Of a stretch of DNA of 64,000 bases, positions 51,901 to 56,760 are shown piece after piece. This DNA is from Micropterix aruncella (taxonomy: Eukaryota; Arthropoda; Insecta; Lepidoptera; Micropterigidae), in the NCBI GenBank assembly GCA_944548615.1, contig OX155971.1, positions 23,022,782 to 23,086,781 on the forward strand, written 5' to 3'. The notes under the pieces were generated by a model. The model had not been told where the DNA came from, searched no databases, and saw only the letters and a list, made by a program, of their open reading frames with translations. The position numbers were made by a program, and so were the translations under genes. Position 1 is the first letter of the stretch, and each line of letters opens with the position of its first letter.

Positions 51901-53531
51901 ACAGTTTTTCACACAGAACCAAATTACTGTACTTGAATGGCTCGGAAACTTCCCCGATCTCTACCCGATTAAAAACCTTTGGGCTATTTGCAAAAAACGG
52001 CTCTTCAAGATGGATTGTACAACGAAAACCAAGATGATCAGTGCACTAATTCAAACCTGGTTTGAGGATGATGAACTGAAAGGAAGCTGTCAAAACCTGC
52101 TAAATTCTATGCCTACAAGAGTGAAGGGTGTTTAAACGCAAAAGGAGGACACATTCTATATTAAAACTAACAATCTATAACTACCAGTACTGTTTTTGTA
52201 TGTTTATGTCCAATAAAGCACTATAAAAAATTCGCACGGTACTGTATCTATACGCGCAATACCTAGAACAAAACTGCTCTCTTTCGTATACGATGCTGTA
52301 AACAAGTGCGCTTTTTTATTTTTTATTATTTGTTGAGTGGGGGCTTTTCTAAGGTCATTAAGAGCCTTGTAACACTGCGACCATTGCTGATAATTGTGTT
52401 TGCCACCTACTATAGTTCTGCGCTACGCCTCGTGTCATTTAAGAACCGCAACAGGCTTTCGGCACCAGATTGTTTTACCTCCTCAGGTTGGAGGTAATGA
52501 CCACCCAAGTGGGTGTATCTTTTACGCATCAGCAGGCCACACTCGCACATGAGGTGCTGGGGAGTTTCCTCTGCTCCTTGGCAGAATCTGCACATTTTTG
52601 TGTCTCTGAGCTTGAGGTTGAACATGTGTTTGTTTAGGCCACAATGCCCCGTGAGCGCCCTCACCAGTATGCGTAGATTGTTCCTATTTAGCGATAGGGG
52701 CCTCACGGGCCGTCTTACGGTCGTAAGCCTTAATAAGCGCTTTGGAATGATTCAACCCTGGCGTGTTGTTCCAGTGGTTGACGGATTGTTCTAAACACAT
52801 TTGTTTGAGCATTAGGTTTGCAAGGCTTTTTGGTACGCCACAGCAAGGTTCAGGGCCGTATAACGTTCCCTTTGCTCCCGTCCTAGCAAGTTCGTCGGCT
52901 TTTTCATTTCCCTCGATTCCTGCATGGCCGGGAACCCATCTTAGAATTACCCTGTTCTTTTCGCCCAGGGAATTCAGTAGTGATATGCAGTTTTGCACTA
53001 GCTTTGAATTAATGGTATTTGAGGCCAGTGCCATAAGAGCTGCCTTGCTATCCGAGTGGATATAGATACGGTGGTTGGCGTAGTCCTTTTGGAGGTTGAT
53101 ATCCGCACATTCAATAATGGCGTAAACCTCCGCTTGGAATATGGATACGCTCTTTCGAAGTTTGGTCGCTCTCCGTATATACCACAGCCTACGTCAAGTC
53201 CCGATTTGGACCCATCAGTATACCAACAAGTGCGCTTATTCCTTAATAATTATTGTAAGGTTCCCTATGTTTGGACTGGACTTTATTTTGGATCACGATG
53301 TACTACATAATCTGTGAATAAGATGAAAATAAATAAAATGTCTGTTTGCAGCTTCCGGATGAGCACCGAGACGTTGCGGGTGCGGAATACATGTCGATTG
53401 TTCCACCTTCGGAAGAGGTACCCGAACCCTCGACGGCCGAAGACATTTCCGACAAAGTCCCGGAAGTCGTTGCAGAGAACCTGGTACCGGCAATCGCCGT
53501 TCAGCCCAACAGGAGATGTTCCATTATGTAA
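25043..53531 (+). CDS. 12-exon host gene, CaaX-box protein (545 aa), possibly kugelkern-like
   Basis: Joining the twelve exons listed below gives 1638 bases with continuous splice phases (0,0,0,0,1,0,0,1,1,1,0), an ATG with ACA before it, and a TAA. All introns are GT-AG. Residues 1-130 are Lys/Glu/Thr-rich and low in complexity; 130-187 acidic; 351-379 a basic helical stretch; RKRR at 431-434 and KRAR at 451-454 look like nuclear localisation signals beside Ser/Thr-Pro sites. The C-terminus Cys542-Ser-Ile-Met545 is a CaaX box; Met at the end favours farnesylation. Length, basic clusters and CxxM end fit insect kugelkern/charleston nuclear-envelope proteins, but no sequence match could be run; paralemmin-like or an unrelated prenylated protein remain possible. 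Extra or skipped exons cannot be excluded. Confidence 0.88.
25183..25453. mobile_element. TTAA-flanked MITE in intron 1
   Basis: TTAA at 25183-25186 and 25450-25453 bracket 263 bases whose ends, TCCCTCGAGCC and the complement CCCCTCGAGCC, are inverted repeats. TTAA duplication is typical of piggyBac-type transposition. It starts 80 bases after exon 1. Confidence 0.7.
25580..25815. repeat. Tandem repeat, period about 113-122
   Basis: 'attggtatacataggtattt' occurs at about 25597 and 25710, and 'cttctataccgttca' at about 25679 and 25801, giving two diverged units. Confidence 0.7.
25870..26120 (-). pseudogene. CR1-like LINE reverse transcriptase, C-terminal fragment
   Basis: The minus frame reads 'FERNHMHHLRGQNFKLEKTL' followed, in a shifted frame, by a 'VDQWNSLPAEVV' remnant, typical of the last part of CR1-type ORF2. 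Stops and shifts break it. Confidence 0.7.
26280..26474 (+). pseudogene. Possible PIF/Harbinger transposase N-terminal scrap
   Basis: A 64-codon frame with 'KKKKPKMKWQKEWY' loosely recalls the 'K(K)xRxWxxxW' start of Harbinger transposases. Too short for certainty. Confidence 0.25.
26510..26930. other. GC-rich unclassified block in intron 1
   Basis: About 400 bases of higher GC content with four overlapping open frames on both strands, which is what GC-rich DNA produces by chance. No motif recognised and no second copy seen in the window. Confidence 0.4.
27040..27601 (-). pseudogene. LINE reverse transcriptase C-terminal fragment with nested MITE
   Basis: Minus-strand remnants: 'DIMYVRKNLKLF' and 'NINTRSIKKIS' from 27410-27601, then after the nested MITE a frame reading 'QCIHFYNRIPQG' at 27040-27095. 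These parallel the 50000-50310 LINE. The MITE at 27096-27404 splits the protein exactly between Gly-Gln and Cys-Ile. Confidence 0.7.
27091..27409. mobile_element. MITE nested in LINE, CATTG flanks
   Basis: 309 bases with inverted ends GGCCCAATCGCGTTTCTT / GGCTCGATTGCGTTTCTT continuing for about 70 bases. CATTG occurs on both sides (27091-27095, 27405-27409). Confidence 0.75.
27590..27660. repeat. Penelope-type terminal repeat fragment
   Basis: 'ttcatgtggtgaaatc' through 'aaccgcaatattctttgact' matches the outer part of the 1600-1832 palindrome arms. Confidence 0.65.
27881..27974 (+). repeat. Retroposon 3' end family T, copy 1, with (ATT)n tail
   Basis: Begins 'tataggttagctctaaaat', contains 'cctgcaggcaataag' and an AATAAAG, and ends in about ten ATT units running into the acceptor of exon 2. 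A second copy in the same orientation lies at 41169-41247. The (ATT)n tail suggests the 3' end of a LINE or SINE. Confidence 0.75.
27979..28026 (+). CDS. Host gene exon 2
   Basis: 48 bases, residues 21-36, phase 0-0. The acceptor (tatttcag) is fused to the (ATT)n tail of a retroposon at 27881-27974. Donor GAG|gtgagc. Confidence 0.82.
28068..28335. mobile_element. MITE family M2, copy 1, in intron 2
   Basis: Ends 'cacagtataccaaccagtag' and the complement of 'actgtctggtata', about 265 bases; near-identical organisation to 56276-56540. It begins about 42 bases after exon 2. No transposase. Confidence 0.75.
28570..28795. repeat. Penelope-type terminal palindrome in intron 2
   Basis: 'gttgcaaccgccgttgtc' and its near complement 'gacaacagcggttgcaac' face each other around 'tctagacagtctaccc'. 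Outer arms extend to 'aggataaaaac' and 'tcttatccttt'. Confidence 0.7.
28796..29372 (+). pseudogene. Retroelement polyprotein C-terminus, family R, copy 1
   Basis: A frame reads 'ALIVELTVPWE', 'VEVDARGLPVKSLFRLFKDL' and 'SRKIINSFLEK', then stops at 'VVK'. This layout is found in retroelement polyproteins common in animal genomes. The clade is uncertain. After the stop, 'catggcagctccgttt' is a shared 3' block. More copies at 34009-34110, 35770-36412, 40640-40845 and a scrap at 46050-46086. Confidence 0.65.
29373..30600. other. Introns 2-3, mostly unclassified
   Basis: Apart from exon 3 (29467-29511) I see no gene. 'gggtatgagatacccga' near 29838, its relatives near 30340 ('gtgatgtacccgag') and 30515 ('gggtatgacatacccgacc'), and a 'ttaacccggcgt'-like pair near 29790/30540 suggest a decayed inverted-repeat element of about 750 bases. 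Confidence 0.4.
29467..29511 (+). CDS. Host gene exon 3
   Basis: 45 bases, residues 37-51, phase 0-0. Acceptor ctttcag, donor GAG|gtgaga. Ends in 'AKEPTKE', nearly repeated by exon 4. Confidence 0.83.
30600..31040 (+). pseudogene. Tigger/pogo-type transposase C-terminal fragment
   Basis: 'DIEKSFRKCCISSSLNGNED' at 30915-30974 resembles the end of pogo/Tigger (CENP-B-like) transposases, where 'FRKCGISNALDGTED' is usual. Upstream frames are broken. Confidence 0.6.
31276..31655. mobile_element. MITE family M1, copy 3 (best preserved)
   Basis: 364 bases (31284-31647) with about 60-base inverted ends starting CAGGT and containing 'ttattagtgacat' and 'tgtagtgggt'. Flanks tcgctata / tctgtata agree at 6 of 8 positions, compatible with an old hAT-type 8-bp duplication. 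Core repeats 'gcaccatctagcggtagg'. Confidence 0.75.
31720..32396. mobile_element. TTAA-flanked AT-rich element, family P, copy 1
   Basis: 669 bases between TTAA at 31720-31723 and 32393-32396; ends ACCCTTCGGCTACGTAA and complement CCCTTCGAGTAGCGG. The interior matches 42352-42958 in opposite orientation and shorter pieces at 38010-38210 and 63820-63930. No coding frame. Confidence 0.75.
32690..32760. repeat. Penelope-type terminal repeat fragment
   Basis: 'atatcgccgaaacgtcgagt' followed by 'cttcatgcggtaaaatccga'. The 60-codon frame just left (32506-32688) has no recognisable domain. Confidence 0.65.
33028..33090 (+). CDS. Host gene exon 4
   Basis: 63 bases, residues 52-72, phase 0-0. Acceptor atttcag, donor GAG|gtaaga. 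Ends in 'TKEPSKE', sharing the AAGGAGCCC-x-CTAAAGAG block with exon 3. Confidence 0.85.
33360..33795 (+). pseudogene. RNase H-bearing LINE, 3' fragment, copy 1
   Basis: Broken frames give 'VNHWNNMPGLNHSKALIKA', then 'THLGGHYLQPEEVKQSGAES' and 'LLRFLNDTRRS'. This is the part after RNase H, including a Cys-rich 'LMCECG' block. Same family as 44330-44590, 46090-46960 and 52314-53224. Confidence 0.8.
34009..34110 (+). repeat. Retroelement family R, 3' scrap
   Basis: 'ccccagaagtgtaataacac' and 'gaattccatggcagctccgt' match the post-stop region of 28796-29372. Confidence 0.65.
34111..34899. other. Intron 4, nothing recognised
   Basis: AT-rich, without gene or clear repeat; the 65-codon minus frame at 34433-34630 shows no domain. 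Confidence 0.35.
34900..34985. repeat. Penelope-type terminal repeat fragment
   Basis: 'catcgggtgctactaacttc' through 'aaccacgatagtcttcaac', the single-arm version. Confidence 0.65.
34986..35769. other. Intron 4, decayed repeat
   Basis: 35400-35640 loosely resembles 43526-43753 ('atatattagtatgc' and 'caaatttttgagggtt' blocks), so a diverged TTAA-type element may lie here. 35040-35340 resembles the non-coding 3' zone of RTE-type LINEs ('catatagcctat'). Confidence 0.4.
35770..36412 (+). pseudogene. Retroelement polyprotein C-terminus, family R, copy 2
   Basis: An upstream frame reads 'RYTYRHDKVLAVI' (35797-35840), then the 36088-36345 frame reads 'VGARGLPAKSLFHLFKDLGL' and ends 'HPPEV'. Longer than copy 1; the two halves are out of frame. 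The 'RYTxRHDxVL' plus 'VEVGARGx' pairing is characteristic of one animal retroelement group. Confidence 0.7.
36413..36944. other. Intron 4 end, nothing recognised
   Basis: AT-rich intron sequence up to the exon 5 acceptor. Confidence 0.4.
36945..37116 (+). CDS. Host gene exon 5
   Basis: 172 bases, residues 73-129 plus one base of codon 130. Acceptor ttattacag, donor ACTG|gtgaga. Encodes a Lys/Asn/Thr-rich tract. Confidence 0.88.
37260..37770 (-). pseudogene. Penelope-like element 3' end inside inverted terminal repeats
   Basis: Inverted arms at 37265-37360 and 37630-37745 ('tgtcaatccgttgttccgcg' and its complement inside, 'cgaaacgtcgggtgctacaa' outside) enclose minus-strand coding traces 'MIQEAIEIRRTPNFNRD' near 37545-37600, closely like the C-terminal tail after the GIY-YIG domain of Penelope-like elements. 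Lies in intron 5. Confidence 0.75.
38010..38210 (-). repeat. Family P element fragment
   Basis: 'caatgattgcattgaaattt' and 'aaacaattagataattat' match 42430-42530; partial copy. Confidence 0.7.
38430..38555. repeat. AT/CA-rich microsatellite
   Basis: Interrupted 'catatatacatata' runs over about 100 bases in intron 5. Confidence 0.8.
38898..39070 (+). CDS. Host gene exon 6
   Basis: 173 bases completing codon 130 through 187. Acceptor tatttcag, donor CAG|gtgagt. Encodes the acidic segment with several Asp-Glu pairs. Confidence 0.9.
39130..39446 (+). pseudogene. RTE-type LINE fragment, left part
   Basis: Reads 'LLYGSECWTMKKTYEQK', 'GVTRLDRIRNEHIRGSFKVA' and 'RLLWYGHVKRQSDDHV', the C-terminal hallmark of RTE-type reverse transcriptases. 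It is cut by a family A retroposon and resumes at 40115-40300. Confidence 0.82.
39432..40129 (+). mobile_element. Family A retroposon with 15-bp target duplication
   Basis: GACCATGTGGTACAA occurs at 39432-39446 and 40115-40129, bracketing 668 bases (39447-40114). The host LINE reads through at that point in both flanks. The right end, 'gggcccattaactccc', recurs as 'gggcccgttagctccc' in the copy at 51553. No long frame has a known domain and there is no poly(A) tail. Confidence 0.85.
40115..40330 (+). pseudogene. RTE-type LINE fragment, right part
   Basis: Continues the LINE after the inserted element: 'KGRGHPQTSKETWRR', like the 'GRGRPKKTW' tail of RTE ORFs, then an AAG/AAGAAG-rich 3' end. 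Confidence 0.7.
40640..40845 (-). repeat. Retroelement family R, 3' fragment
   Basis: Reverse-oriented 'acggagctgctatggaattc', 'acttctgggaggtgaagggt' and 'ttcactcccccttcgaa' blocks; C-terminal end of the family R frame. Confidence 0.7.
40991..41149 (+). CDS. Host gene exon 7
   Basis: 159 bases, residues 188-240, phase 0-0. Acceptor tgttttacag, donor CAG|gtaaat. Thr-Pro and Ser-rich. A retroposon 3' end begins 19 bases past the donor. Confidence 0.88.
41169..41247 (+). repeat. Retroposon 3' end family T, copy 2
   Basis: Same start, 'cctgcaggcaataag' core, AATAAAG and short ATT tail as 27881-27974, beginning 19 bases after the exon 7 donor and in gene-sense orientation. Confidence 0.78.
41625..42330 (-). 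pseudogene. CR1-like LINE fragment interrupted by MITE
   Basis: The minus frame has 'VRLKELRLTTLEEHRQRGDL' and 'IETYKTLCGYYSV'; upstream of the nested MITE a frame reads 'TYFRPLLEDSYQVWNPYF'. Joined at the TTAA site the sense continues into 'RDIEHLERLQRGMSKL', showing a clean insertion. Confidence 0.82.
41974..42243. mobile_element. TTAA-flanked MITE nested in CR1-like LINE
   Basis: 262 bases between TTAA at 41974-41977 and 42240-42243. Inverted ends CCCTTCAGGCC... and CCCCTCAAGCCCCG... with a 'cagccgattg'/'ggccaatcgg' inner pair. Confidence 0.82.
42352..42962 (-). mobile_element. Family P element, copy 2, inverted
   Basis: Reverse-complement match to 31724-32392 over about 600 bases, ending 'tacgtagccgaaggg' then TTAA at 42959-42962. 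The left end is less clear. Together with copy 1 it brackets exons 4-7. Confidence 0.78.
43007..43097 (+). CDS. Host gene exon 8
   Basis: 91 bases, residues 241-270 plus one base. Acceptor gtttcag; donor GAAG|gtgctt, the weakest donor of the set, which may make this exon or junction variable. Confidence 0.8.
43098..43521. repeat. Intron 8 local duplication
   Basis: 'ttgttcgtttcgt' to 'gagagggatatcatg' occurs twice (about 43158-43250 and 43330-43425), a diverged direct repeat of about 100 bases. Confidence 0.65.
43522..43757. mobile_element. TTAA-flanked small element in intron 8
   Basis: 228 bases between TTAA at 43522-43525 and 43754-43757; ends CCCCTGGGTGGCCA and complement CCTTTCGGAAGCCA, a weak inverted match. 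Confidence 0.55.
43985..44330 (+). repeat. Family A retroposon, copy 3
   Basis: 'ccttactaccagatttggat', 'acaactacccccgctttttag' style blocks match 39650-40000. It is directly followed by a LINE fragment. Confidence 0.68.
44330..44595 (+). pseudogene. RNase H-bearing LINE, 3' fragment, copy 2
   Basis: 'tgccaaggttcagaggaaac' through 'cgcagaactatagtagg' matches 33560-33750 and the 46170-46400 reverse strand; only the post-RNase H tail remains. A poly-T run follows at 44610. Confidence 0.8.
44808..44936 (+). CDS. Host gene exon 9
   Basis: 129 bases, completing residue 271 through 313 plus one base. Acceptor attgcag, donor ACAG|gtatca. Basic, Ser-rich. Confidence 0.87.
45005..45743 (+). repeat. 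RTE-like LINE/SINE remnant
   Basis: Starts 'ctagctgacccgtgcccact' and ends 'tataatattagtatagat', both typical ends of decayed RTE-type copies in insects. No coding frame. It splits the terminal repeat of the enclosing DNA element. Confidence 0.6.
46090..46960 (-). pseudogene. RNase H-bearing LINE, fragment, copy 3
   Basis: Minus frame 46171-46413 has 'CGLNKHMYNLRLRDTKLCRF', 'LMCECG' and 'THLGGHYLQPEEVKQSG'. Further upstream 46480-46960 keeps the start of RNase H and the end of RT, but the middle of RNase H seen in 52684-53034 is deleted. Confidence 0.8.
47078..47777. other. Intron 9 end, nothing recognised
   Basis: Very AT-rich; 'cctagtcgagtctaccttggtac' at 47425 is the only GC-richer piece. 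No gene or repeat recognised. Confidence 0.4.
47778..48047 (+). CDS. Host gene exon 10
   Basis: 270 bases, residues 314-403 plus one base. Acceptor tccacag, donor ATCG|gtgagt. Contains 'FRNIKGRRSYKQLREISL' (351-368), the most protein-like stretch of the gene and the best probe for homologues. GC-rich codon choice contrasts with the AT-rich introns. Confidence 0.92.
48559..49261. mobile_element. Non-autonomous hAT element in intron 10, 8-bp duplication
   Basis: CTTTAAAT at 48559-48566 and 49254-49261 flanks 687 bases. Ends CAGAGGTACCCAAACTTTC and complement CAGTGATTCCCAAAGTGGT are hAT-type inverted repeats. 'gtagacccc' blocks recur near both ends. No transposase frame. Confidence 0.88.
49349..49596 (+). 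CDS. Host gene exon 11
   Basis: 248 bases, residues 404-486. Acceptor tgttccag, donor TCG|gtaaat. Carries RKRR (431-434), SPKRARFF (449-456) and several Ser/Thr-Pro sites. Confidence 0.92.
50000..50640 (-). pseudogene. LINE reverse transcriptase C-terminus, copy 1
   Basis: Frames 50250-50615 ('FLGITIDSKLQWGPQIEK', 'SYGILLWES') and 50003-50308 ('DTHNVNTRHKHNL', 'GQCIRFYNKLPHTIREL') are the last third of a CR1/jockey-type ORF2, split by one frameshift near 50280. One of the better preserved fragments, in intron 11. Confidence 0.85.
50844..51540 (-). pseudogene. LINE reverse transcriptase C-terminus, copy 2
   Basis: Frame 50844-51197 ('MTYGLLFWGNAATSKRIFLL', 'RTSCKEYFSKARVMT', 'IKFYNLL') covers the same region as copy 1 but is clearly diverged, and RT traces ('YTIDQLLIWFNSNELRLN') continue to about 51540. 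Two related LINEs lie head to tail. Confidence 0.82.
51553..51800 (-). repeat. Family A retroposon, copy 4
   Basis: Reverse-oriented; the terminus 'gggcccgttagctccc' at 51550-51570 corresponds to the right end of the 39447-40114 copy. Confidence 0.72.
51830..52140 (+). pseudogene. Tc1-type transposase C-terminal fragment
   Basis: 'VLEWLGNFPDLYPIKNLWAI' matches the Tc1 block usually reading 'WPGNSPDLNPIENLW'; then 'TTKTKMISALIQTWFEDDEL' and 'NLLNSMPTRVKGV'. The catalytic Asp in 'PDL' remains, but Asn and Glu of the next motif are changed and the N-terminal half is absent. Confidence 0.88.
52301..53237 (-). mobile_element. RNase H-bearing LINE, 5'-truncated, 13-bp duplication, intron 11
   Basis: AACAAGTGCGCTT at 52301-52313 and 53225-53237 bounds 911 bases. 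Minus frame 52684-53034 is RNase H, with 'RWVPGHAGIEGNEKADELA'; frame 52410-52706 carries the Cys-rich C-terminus ('CRFCQGAEETPQHLMCECG'). An A-rich 3' tail lies at the left. Best preserved of four copies. Confidence 0.9.
53352..53531 (+). CDS. Host gene exon 12 (last, CaaX end)
   Basis: 180 bases including TAA at 53529-53531; residues 487-545. Acceptor gtttgcag. Acidic with Pro-Glu repeats, ending Arg-Arg-Cys-Ser-Ile-Met. Confidence 0.92.
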   Translation, partial: LPDEHRDVAGAEYMSIVPPSEEVPEPSTAEDISDKVPEVVAENLVPAIAVQPNRRCSIM

Positions 53532-53921
53532 AAATACACACAAACAAATGCTCCAATTTCGAACCCACAGTTTTTTTCTTTTGTTATGTCTTTCGTACTG
53601 TTGTACATCAAAGTGGATCATTTTTAAATTTTGACATTTGTTCGACCCCATTGCTCTTAGACCCTTTCAAAGAAAGTATCATGATTTCGTCCATTTTCCT
53701 AGTTTAAGGTAATTTGAAATATACTCTCCATACATCGGAATAAAGACCATAAATTATGTTGTTAGCTGCGTTAGCTTCTTCACTATTTTCTTCCAAAGAT
53801 GAAATTTGTATATTCTTTTATACGAGGGTTAGCTTCTAGAGACGGCTAGAATATCGACTTTTACGCGATTGAATATGTATAGGATTATATTAAACTACCT
53901 TTTTTAAAATCTTCAAATAAA
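53532..53921 (+). other. Host gene 3' UTR with poly(A) signal
   Basis: AT-rich sequence after the stop. AATAAA at 53916-53921 is the best placed polyadenylation signal; an earlier GAATAAAG near 53739 is an alternative. Confidence 0.6.
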
Positions 53922-54329
53922 GATTTATAGTTAATTAAATTGCATTTTATTTCTTTCTCGATGAAAAATAACGAGTATTTCTGTGACGAGTATACCCCGT
54001 ATTCCAAATTAGAACATTTAAAACGGCCACCATCTTAAAAAGTGTTTGGACTACGTAACAAAGAAACAGACGAAATGCCAAACAGTCGAGTTGCCAACGG
54101 GACCTCGCTCAGTTGTATTCGAGCCGCAGTGTTTTACGTGAAAACGTCGCCAGGATCTAGTCAAAGAAGTTTTTATTATTATTTATTCTGGAAAGGCAGC
54201 TTTGCTGATACGTCTGGATCAGATCTTTTAAAGCTAGTCACAAACAATATTAACAAGTTTTTAGGTACAAATCGAGTCTCTTTTCAAATTGATAGACAGA
54301 GCTTGCACTAATCACATCAAACGGTAGTT
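53922..54329. other. Downstream of host gene, nothing recognised
   Basis: An 89-codon frame at 54042-54311 has no recognisable domain; I leave it uncalled. Confidence 0.35.
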
Positions 54330-54440
54330 TCACTGCACCTTTACAAGAACATCTACATCTTTGCATAAGTAGGGGCTCCAGAGCTGATAGCCATACTCAA
54401 GAAAAGGTCTCACATATGCCTTATCTCTTGAAATCCATTT
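54330..54440 (-). pseudogene. CR1-like LINE scrap
   Basis: The minus frame reads 'KAYVRPFLEYGYQLWSPYL', a standard CR1 RT block, over about 100 bases. Confidence 0.72.
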
Positions 54441-54664
54441 GTTTCATTGATAAAATTATTTTCTTCATTAATCATCGCACAAACCGAAATTGCCTCGCTG
54501 GTCGAGGGTTTGGTTGGTCTCAGTAGCAGTCGATATTGCATCGATATTCAAATCCTTTAAAAATTGTTTTTAAATTTATATAAAACAATTTTATTTTGAT
54601 TTTATGGCATAAAGTACTTCCTCATACAAAAGTCTTGCTTGCTAGCTATGCTGGCGGGCTAATA

Positions 54665-55230
54665 TACATAGTGCATCCGGAAAGTAATGCTTTTTTTTTT
54701 AGTCGATATATTTATTGAAGATATTGTTACAGGCGCTTGATATTCTTTCAAGTACTTCTCACACTTTTTTAAGCTAGTCTGCCTCGCACGGTACGCATCC
54801 CGGAAGGCTTTAACTGGGACCTTGGAAAGGTCCCTCGTCACAGCGTCTTGGATGGCTTAATCGACCCAAAACAGATTCCTTTCAGGACGGTCCTGATCTT
54901 AGGGAAGAGAAAAAGTCGGCCGGAGCCATGTCTGGATTTTAGGGGGGTTGGGGAGGCACTGCCAAGTTGTGCGCGAGCCACGAGATGTTTTCCGATCGTC
55001 CGTCAACAGCTCGGGAACAAGCGCGGCCCACATTCCTCATGCCCAATTTATCGGTCACCAGTTGGTGTACAATTGTTTTGGGAATGTTCAAAGTTTCTGC
55101 AATAATGCTTACGCTCAAGCGAGTCAGATTATAAGAGATCGGTTGTGCTGGTTGAGGGTCGTCCATCGCGGGTTCGTCGACCGCCTCTTTGAGGCCTTTC
55201 TTAAACGCTTTTAACCACCTCCACACTTTC
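54665..55230 (-). pseudogene. mariner-type transposase, internally deleted
   Basis: The right part (54939-55226) reads 'WRWLKAFKKGLKEAVDEP' and 'IIAETLNIPKTIVHQLVT', the HTH and linker; the left part gives 'DMAPADFFLFPKIRTVLKG' and 'KVPVKAFRDAYRARQTSLKK'. The region with the first two catalytic Asp residues is missing. 'gtgcatccggaaagtaatgc' at 54672 is a probable terminal sequence. Confidence 0.75.
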
Positions 55231-55959
55231 GAATATGATAGAGCACTGTCCCTTAATTGTGCTTGCGCAATTAATTTGTAGCTCTCCGCAAAAGGTTTGT
55301 TCCTAATATTGCTCGAGTGACGATTCCATCACGTATCGTGACATAGGCACTAAACAGGTGTGCGCGGAAACCGATCCTGTCGCCCCAAATGTTAGGAGCA
55401 AATGGCCAAGGCATCTTTTTGAAGCTGAGAGACCCACCCCCCCATCTAATCCAATCGGTCAGAGACCTCTCCAGCCATTTTAAGTACCAGCACAATAAAA
55501 AAATGTATGCGTACCCTTATATTCCCGTATCATTTTCGCACACCACACCTGGAATTATAACCTCATTTTCTTGAAATTTAACCGGTCATTTGCTGTCGGT
55601 TCATGATTGCTTCTGTATTTCGTTGCATCTTAAATTTTGACCTGGCTTACCAAACCCAACTGAACTTTTCACATCAAAAGAAAAAACAGAATAAAAATGA
55701 ATACTTTATTGAAAATATAACAATGTTAAAATATAGGCAACTTAACGTTCAACTCTTAAATAAAAATAATACGACCAATCCAACTTTCGGATTTGTGTAA
55801 TTTTAGACGAGAAATGCTTTTCGCTACTTGTACTCGCGTTTTTAGTTTTTTTTTAAATTTTATAATTACGTGGCGAAGCCTTGATATACAAGGGGTACAT
55901 AAGCAATGAGTTTTTTTTATGTAGGCAGAAAGAATGGCAACACTGCCTCCCCCCCCCCC

Positions 55960-56760
55960 TCCACTGAGTATATTTACTAGACACTCCTTCTGTTGAGTGC
56001 CTTCAGCATTTTTTCCTTAACTTTACAACATGAAACGTTTTCCTTTCAGGCTGTTCTTCATTCTTGGTAGCAAAAAAATCACTGGGGGGAACTTTTGTTA
56101 TGCCGTTTTTTGTCAGAAACTGCTTGATTTTCAATGCCGTTTGGGTAGGGATATTATGGTGAATCAGCCAGTCGCCTGATCGCCACAATTCGGTCGTTTT
56201 ATCCTTACTCATAATCGCTTTATCAGTTCCAGGTAATAGTCACTGTAGTGCCCCGAGGAACAAACTCAACGTGGACACAGTATACCAACCAGTAGCTTTA
56301 CTTTCAAGCTACAGGGCATTGCGGGAAGAGGGTGCGAGGAATGTGGTCAGAGGGGTACATCCCGACGAACACCTTTGGTTAGCGTTACATGCAGGTAAAG
56401 GCTGGCGAAAATTTCTAGCGTTTGGATATCTGCGTGGGCCGAGTAGCGGGACATCTGGCGACCATATCTGAGCCCTTACGACTCGTGACGTATTCGCTTT
56501 CATTTTTTTTCTAAGAGAAGCTACTGTCTGGTATACCGTGACGTTAATGTCCCCTAATGGATGGGCATCCCGAATGTGGCTCATCATCCGGAGACATTTG
56601 GCCACCTGTTCTTAAACATTTGCCTGACATAGTATCTGTCCCATAACCCTCCCAAAGCACTGGAACCGTTTCGACTGTTGTTTTCTTTAACAGGAAACAG
56701 AATTTGATGTTCGCACGCTGCTCCTTCAAGTCAGCCATCGAAAAATTGCCAAAAGTGTTA
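55960..56760 (-). pseudogene. mariner transposase interrupted by MITE
   Basis: N-terminal part 56544-56738 ('EQRANIKFCFLLKKTTVETV') and C-terminal part 56003-56212 ('LWRSGDWLIHHNIPTQTA', 'PPSDFF') flank the MITE at 56276-56540. Much of the middle is lost as well. Confidence 0.78.
56276..56540. mobile_element. MITE family M2, copy 2
   Basis: Ends cacagtataccaaccagtag and the complement of ctgtctggtataccgtg; internal sequence closely follows 28068-28335, including 'gcgtgggccgagtagcggga'. Confidence 0.78.

Noticed and set aside
54042..54311. 89-codon frame downstream of the host gene as a small gene
   Set aside because: No recognisable domain, no splice or poly(A) context, surrounded by transposon scraps.
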